Below, piece by piece: positions 59,847 through 64,000 of a stretch of 64,000 bases of DNA. Made by a program: the position numbers and the translations under genes. Position 1 is the stretch's first letter; each line of letters begins with the position of its first letter. Source of the DNA: Falsiroseomonas tokyonensis (GTDB lineage Bacteria; Pseudomonadota; Alphaproteobacteria; Acetobacterales; Acetobacteraceae); contig NZ_JAFNJS010000002.1 of NCBI RefSeq assembly GCF_019024325.1, positions 558,118-622,117 of the forward strand. Reading direction: 5' to 3'. The notes beneath the pieces were generated by a model. It had not been told where the DNA came from, searched no databases, and worked only from the letters and a program-made list of their open reading frames with translations.

Positions 59847-62453
59847 ATGATCGAAGACGAGGCGCTCTGGCAGGAATTCGCGGGCGAGTCGGAGGACCAC
59901 CTGGATGCGATCGACCGCATCCTCTCGGCCGGCGAGTCCGATCGCGGCGCGGTGGACCGGCTGTTCCGCGCCTTCCATTCGCTGAAGGGCATGTCGGATG
60001 CGCTCGGCGCGCCCGGCATGAAGAACGTCGCGCATCGCTGCGAGGATCTGCTGGGACTGGCCCGGAACGGCCGGCTCGCGGTGCAGGGCGCCGTCGCGGA
60101 CGGTCTGCTGGCCGCGGTCGATACGCTTCGCCGCCAGCGCGCCACGGTGCTGCAGGCGCATCGCGACGTGCCGGCGCCGCCGGACCTGCTGGCCCGCCTG
60201 GCGGCGTTGGCGGAGGGCGGGCCGACCGCGCCCGTGGCGAAGCCTGCGCCCGCCGCGCCGGCGCCTCAGCTCGGTGCCGGCGCGGCGCTGCTGGGCGCGC
60301 TCGCCTCCCGCTTCGAAGCCGCGGCGCCGCTGCTGGCCGGGCTGGTGCAGGACCGCAGGGCGGAGGTGCTGCGCGAGGCCGGGGAGCTGGCCGAGGCGGC
60401 GCGCATGCTGGGCCTCGCGCGTCTTGCCGCCGCGGTGGAGCGGCTGGCCCAGGCGGCGGGCGGGCTGGCCGCGCTGCCGGCGCTCGGCGCGCTGCGCCGC
60501 GGCCTGGTGCTGCTGGCGGAACAGGCCGGGGAGCCGGCAGGGGCCGGGCCGCTGGCGGGGCCCAAGGGCGGCGAATCCGTCGCGCTGGGGCCGCGCCTGG
60601 CGGCGCTGACCCTGCAGCTGGAGGCAGCCCTGGCCGGTGGCGACGCCACCGCCGCCATGGCCGGGGCGGAGGAGGCCGCCGAGGTCGCCGCCGCCTTCGG
60701 GCTGGAGGGGCTGGAACACCTTCTGCTGGCCGTGGGCGACCTGGCGGATCGCGCGGCGGATCCGGATGCGGCGGCGATCCTCGCCGCCCAGGGCCCCGCC
60801 ATCGTCGAGCGCCTGCGCAATGCGGCGGAGGGCGGGCTGGCGGCGCTGCGGGGGGTGGCGGAGGCGCTGCCGGGCACGGACCCGGCCGATCCGCGCATCC
60901 CCCCCGGCTTCGCCACGCTGCTGGGCGCCGAGGGGCGCCGCCGGGTGATCGCGGCGCTGGAGGGCGGCCGGCTGCTGGTGCGACTGCGCATGGCCATCGG
61001 CGTGCCGGCGGAGCTGGAGGCGGCGGTCGCCGCCGCGCTGGCGGCGGAGGCCGAGGTGCTGACCAGCCGCACCGTGCTGGACGGCCAGCCGCCGCATCTC
61101 GACATGCTGCTGGCCGGCCCGTCGGACTTCGATTTGTTGTCCCGCGCCCTGACCGCCGCCGACCCGGCCCGCCGCGTGGTGCTGGACCTGGCCCCGGCCG
61201 AGACCGGCCCGGCCCCCGAGACCCCGCCCGGCCGCGCCGCCCCCGTGACCATGCGGGTGCGGCAGGAGACGATCGACCAGATCATCGCGCTGGAGACCGA
61301 GGTGCGCGCCGCCGCCCTGGCGCTGGCGGAGGCGCTGGACGATGGCGGCGCGACGGAGGCGCTGGCCGTGCTCGGCGCGCTGGAACGCCGCCTGCCGCCC
61401 GGCGCGGCGCGCGAGCTGGGCGGCGCGCTCGGCCGGCTGCGGCAATTGCAGGAGACGCTGGAGCGCACGGAGAACCGCCTGGCCGTCGGGATGCGCCGGC
61501 TTGATGATGCGGTAATGGAGTTGCGCGTGGTGCCGGTGGGCACGCTGTTCGGCCGGCTGCCGCGGGTGGTCCGCGCCGTGGCCCAGGCCTCGGGCCGCGA
61601 GGTCGAGCTGGTGATGGAGGGCGAGGACGTCACCATCGACCGCAGCCTGGTCGAATTGCTGGCCGACCCGCTGCTGCACCTGACCCGCAACGCCGTGGAC
61701 CATGGCATCGAACCGCCGGAGGAGCGGGAGGCCGCAGGCAAGCCGCGGCGCGGCACGCTGCGGGTTTCCGCCGCGCGGCGCACCGGCCAGGTGCGGGTGC
61801 GGGTTTCCGAGGATGGGCGGGGAATCGACCGCGGCCGCGTGCTGGCGCGTGCCATCGATCGCGGCCTTGTCTCCCCCGAGCAGGCCGCGGCGATGGGGGA
61901 GGAGGAGGTGCATGCGCTGCTCTTCCGCCCCGGCTTCTCCACCGCCGAGGCCGTGACGGAAACCTCCGGCCGTGGCGTCGGGCTGGACGTGGTGCAGGAT
62001 GCGATCCGCCGCGCCGGCGGCACGGTGGAGATCGCCAGCGCGCCAGGGCAGGGCACCAGCTTCACCCTGCGCCTGCCGCTGACCGCCGCGGTGCAGCCCG
62101 TGCTGCTGGTGGAATCCGGCGGCCATCCCTATGCCCTGCCGGCGGCGCGGGTGGAGGCGGTGCTGGAGGCCGGCGCCTCGGCGGGCTGCGAGGTGCTGGC
62201 GCTGGACCGCCTGGTGGGCGCGACCGGCCGGCCGCCGGCGGGCGGCGGGGCCATCGTGATCGTGAAGTCTGGCGGCCGCAGCTTCGGCCTGGCGGTGGAC
62301 CGGGTGCAGCGGCGCACCGACCTGCTGCTGCGGCCGATGCATCCCGCGCTCTCCGCCCTGCCGGGCATCGGCGGCGTCGGCGTGCTGGGCAATGGGGAGC
62401 CGGTGGTGGTTCTGGAACCGGATGGGTTCGCGCCCGAAGTGACGCCCGGGTGA
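59847..62453 (+). CDS. cheA: Chemotaxis histidine kinase, CheA-like
   Basis: Protein of 868 residues. P1 has the phosphorylated H44 in RAFHSLKGMSDALG. Residues ~140–440 are a long Ala/Leu-rich insert; two stretches (around 179 and 275) fit the Hpt spacing but have Gly and Glu at the His position. A dimerisation helix pair follows (about 470–550). The ATPase has the N-box HLTRNAVDHGIEP (about 609–621), G1 EDGRGID and G2 TSGRGVGLDVV. P5 (about 750–865) is CheW-like. It autophosphorylates H44 and passes phosphate to receivers in CheB and the preceding protein. It starts 22 bases after that gene. Confidence 0.92.
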   Translation: MIEDEALWQEFAGESEDHLDAIDRILSAGESDRGAVDRLFRAFHSLKGMSDALGAPGMKNVAHRCEDLLGLARNGRLAVQGAVADGLLAAVDTLRRQRATVLQAHRDVPAPPDLLARLAALAEGGPTAPVAKPAPAAPAPQLGAGAALLGALASRFEAAAPLLAGLVQDRRAEVLREAGELAEAARMLGLARLAAAVERLAQAAGGLAALPALGALRRGLVLLAEQAGEPAGAGPLAGPKGGESVALGPRLAALTLQLEAALAGGDATAAMAGAEEAAEVAAAFGLEGLEHLLLAVGDLADRAADPDAAAILAAQGPAIVERLRNAAEGGLAALRGVAEALPGTDPADPRIPPGFATLLGAEGRRRVIAALEGGRLLVRLRMAIGVPAELEAAVAAALAAEAEVLTSRTVLDGQPPHLDMLLAGPSDFDLLSRALTAADPARRVVLDLAPAETGPAPETPPGRAAPVTMRVRQETIDQIIALETEVRAAALALAEALDDGGATEALAVLGALERRLPPGAARELGGALGRLRQLQETLERTENRLAVGMRRLDDAVMELRVVPVGTLFGRLPRVVRAVAQASGREVELVMEGEDVTIDRSLVELLADPLLHLTRNAVDHGIEPPEEREAAGKPRRGTLRVSAARRTGQVRVRVSEDGRGIDRGRVLARAIDRGLVSPEQAAAMGEEEVHALLFRPGFSTAEAVTETSGRGVGLDVVQDAIRRAGGTVEIASAPGQGTSFTLRLPLTAAVQPVLLVESGGHPYALPAARVEAVLEAGASAGCEVLALDRLVGATGRPPAGGGAIVIVKSGGRSFGLAVDRVQRRTDLLLRPMHPALSALPGIGGVGVLGNGEPVVVLEPDGFAPEVTPG

Positions 62454-62588
62454 AACCCGCGGGCGTTTCGGGCGCTGGACGCTGCACGCCGGCGAGGCTA
62501 GAGCCCGGCCTCTGCCGCGTGTTCTGCGATTCGTCTCCTGATCTGCTGCTTCGCTGCGTGGCCTGATGTTGTGTGGAAGGACTTGCCC

Positions 62589-63158
62589 GTGATTGACCGT
62601 CGCCATGCGCTCGGTGCCGGCGGCCTCGCGCTGCTGCTGGCCGCCTGCCAAAAAGTGGTTCCGCCGCGAATCCTGCCGGAGGACGGCACCATCGACCTGC
62701 TGACACTGCTGCGCGGCAAGCCGGAGCATCGCCGCTTCGCCGCCGCGCTGACGGTGGCCGGCGCGGCGCCGCGGCTCGGCCTGCGCAGCGGCGCGGTGAC
62801 GCTTTTCGCCCCGGTGAATGAGGGCTTCGACGGGCTGCCGGCGCCGGTGCTGGCGCTGCTGGACAATCCGCCCGAGAACCCGACCGAGGCGCAGCGCGCT
62901 TTGGTGCAGCCCATCGTCTTCGCCAATGCCGCCTTCGGCCTGCTGCGGCTGGAGGATATCGCGGCGCGCCGCAATGTGGTGGTGACCTGGGACCGCGCCC
63001 GGCTGATGGTGCAGCCGACCGGCGCCCGCACCGCGACGCTGGCGCGCGAGGGTGTGACCCCCGTGGCCGGCCGGGCCCCGGTGGCCGTGACGCGGGCCAA
63101 TGTGCTGGCCTCCGACGGCGTCTTCCACGTGACCAACGCGCCGGTCCTGCCGGGCTGA
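62589..63158 (+). CDS. FAS1 (fasciclin)-domain lipoprotein
   Basis: Protein of 189 residues. The GTG at 62589 is preferred because GGAAGGA lies 7 bases upstream; the GTG at 62571 has none. The N-terminus ALGAGGLALLLAAC is a lipoprotein signal with the lipobox Cys. The FAS1 hallmarks follow: VTLFAPVNEGFDGLPA and, at the end, VTRANVLASDGVFHVTNAPVLP. FAS1 proteins act in adhesion or surface attachment. It lies 135 bases behind CheA on the same strand; a link to the sensory cluster is possible but not shown. Confidence 0.82.
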   Translation: MIDRRHALGAGGLALLLAACQKVVPPRILPEDGTIDLLTLLRGKPEHRRFAAALTVAGAAPRLGLRSGAVTLFAPVNEGFDGLPAPVLALLDNPPENPTEAQRALVQPIVFANAAFGLLRLEDIAARRNVVVTWDRARLMVQPTGARTATLAREGVTPVAGRAPVAVTRANVLASDGVFHVTNAPVLPG

Positions 63159-63171
63159 CCAGCGGCCGAGA

Positions 63172-63197
63172 CCCTCTCCCCTAATTCGGGGAGAGGG
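63172..63197. other. 10-bp perfect stem-loop between convergent genes
   Basis: CCCTCTCCCC (63172–63181) and GGGGAGAGGG (63188–63197) pair perfectly around TAATTC. It lies between the FAS1 gene and the convergent phosphatase. No T-run is present on either side. It resembles the stem in the element at 33032–33148 and may be a dispersed repeat or a weak bidirectional terminator. Confidence 0.5.
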
Positions 63198-63206
63198 CTA
63201 GCCCGA

Positions 63207-64000
63207 CTAGCCAGCGTAGCGCAGCGCAAGGGCGGTGATGTCGTCCGCCTGCGGGGCGCCGTTGGCGAAGGCGGTCACGGCGCGCAGCACGGTATCCACC
63301 ACCTCGCGCGGGTCGGTGCCGGCGGCGGCCAGGGCCTGTTCCAGGCGGTCCCGCCCGAAGAAGCCGCCCTTGTCGTCCTCGGCTTCCGACACGCCGTCGG
63401 AATAGCAGAACATGGTCTGCCCGGACTTCAGCTGGAAGGGGTCGGAGGCATAGGGGATGCCCTCCATCACCCCCAGCGCCGGCTGGCGGCGCAGCTTTTC
63501 CATTAGCCGCGGCGCGGCGCCGGCGGCCACCAGGATGGGAATGTCGTGGCCGGCCACCGCGATCCGCCCGGCGCCGGTGGTGCCATCGATCACGCCCACT
63601 ACGACGGTGACGAAGGTCTGGCTCTCATTGTCGATCGCCAGGTCGTCATTGGTCATGGCCAGGATCGCGCCCGGATCCGGCGCGCCATCGGCGGGCGCGA
63701 GGCGCTTGGCGGCGGCGCGCATCAGGCCCAGCGTGCGCGCCATGGTCAGCCCCGCCGGCGCGCCCTTGCCCGAGACATCGGCCACCGCGAACAGCATGTG
63801 CTTCGCATCCAGCCGGATGCAGTCGTAGAGATCGCCGCCCACCTGCCGCGCCGGCACCATGGCCGCATGCACGGCCAACTGCCCGGTGGCCGCCCCCGGG
63901 AAATCGCGCGGGACGAGGGAGAGCTGCGCGGCGCGGGCCGATTCCAACTCTGCCTCCAGCGCCGCCAGCCGGGCATCGGCCAGGTCGCGCAGCCGCTTCT
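63207..64000 (-). CDS. SpoIIE/PP2C-type serine phosphatase (5' part outside window)
   Basis: The visible 264 codons hold a complete PPM/SpoIIE domain. Metal-binding motifs are GGDLYDC, AVADVSGKG, CYSDGVSEAED and PQADDITALALR. The reading frame runs on without a start to the right edge (RLRDLADARLAALEAELESA, a coiled-coil-like linker), so the N-terminal sensor or HAMP part is outside. SpoIIE-type enzymes dephosphorylate STAS antagonists of RsbW-like kinases. With the RsbW-like gene at 55051 it could form a partner-switching output for this cluster (inference). It is convergent with the FAS1 gene. Confidence 0.9.
   Translation of the reverse strand, partial: KRLRDLADARLAALEAELESARAAQLSLVPRDFPGAATGQLAVHAAMVPARQVGGDLYDCIRLDAKHMLFAVADVSGKGAPAGLTMARTLGLMRAAAKRLAPADGAPDPGAILAMTNDDLAIDNESQTFVTVVVGVIDGTTGAGRIAVAGHDIPILVAAGAAPRLMEKLRRQPALGVMEGIPYASDPFQLKSGQTMFCYSDGVSEAEDDKGGFFGRDRLEQALAAAGTDPREVVDTVLRAVTAFANGAPQADDITALALRYAG

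Noticed and set aside
59640-63128. Very long open frame on the minus strand (over 1,100 codons) opposite CheA
   Set aside because: It is the antisense shadow of the cheA and pseudo-Hpt genes. Its translation is His/Arg/Gln-rich low complexity without any domain; such shadows are common at this GC content.

Overview
This is a high-GC window, dense with genes that often overlap by 1–8 bases. The ATG/GTG/TTG starts, the many Tat-like substrate-binding proteins, the orphan Bug/TctC protein, the molybdenum hydroxylases and the large ABC-importer repertoire suggest an alphaproteobacterium, most likely an Acetobacteraceae/Roseomonas-like organism. That placement is inference from gene content only. 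I saw no rRNA, tRNA, CRISPR array, insertion sequence or phage genes.

Layout. (1) 1–1009, minus: a family 2 glycosyltransferase (cut by the window edge) and a GtrA-type membrane protein. (2) 1143–3508: a beta-hydroxyacid dehydrogenase and an aldehyde dehydrogenase. (3) 3631–18393: five paralogous family 5 (peptide/nickel type) binding proteins in tandem and one dppBCDF importer. The array is interrupted by an AAA-ATPase/transmembrane protein and a small lipoprotein. A perfect 14-bp stem separates the last binding protein from dppB, and a sigma54-like site precedes that binding protein. (4) 18501–22307: a molybdenum hydroxylase in the form II order S-L-M, followed by a decayed gene. (5) 22681–29153: a GH1-like glycosidase, an AtzH-like protein, a DadA-like oxidase, a double cold-shock-domain protein, a small unknown, an Asp/Glu racemase-like protein and an orphan Bug protein.

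(6) 29190–36989, minus: a headless RTX fragment, a PhnD-like binding protein, a dihydroorotase-like amidohydrolase, an SDR without the usual serine, a second amidohydrolase, an NMT1-like binding protein, an EamA transporter and a small unknown. (7) 37239–51312, plus: one long run of livKHMGF, MmgE/PrpD, hyuB, hyuA, an isochorismatase-like hydrolase without its cysteine, a flavoprotein and an orphan CoxL. It looks like an import-and-degrade operon for a cyclic amide or N-heterocycle (inference). (8) 51309–54852, minus: an NCS2 permease with an extra cytosolic domain, and a Na/Pi cotransporter with PhoU-like helices.

(9) 55051–64000: a chemosensory cluster made of a RsbW-like ATPase, CheR, a protein with three CheW-like modules, CheB, a protein with three degenerate Hpt modules plus a receiver, CheA, a FAS1 lipoprotein and, convergent, a SpoIIE-type phosphatase. 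There is no chemoreceptor or free CheY here. In the partner protein the Hpt phospho-accepting histidine is replaced by Asp, Asp and Glu in the three repeats. Together with the RsbW/SpoIIE-type neighbours, this makes the cluster the best candidate in the window for an undescribed signalling system.
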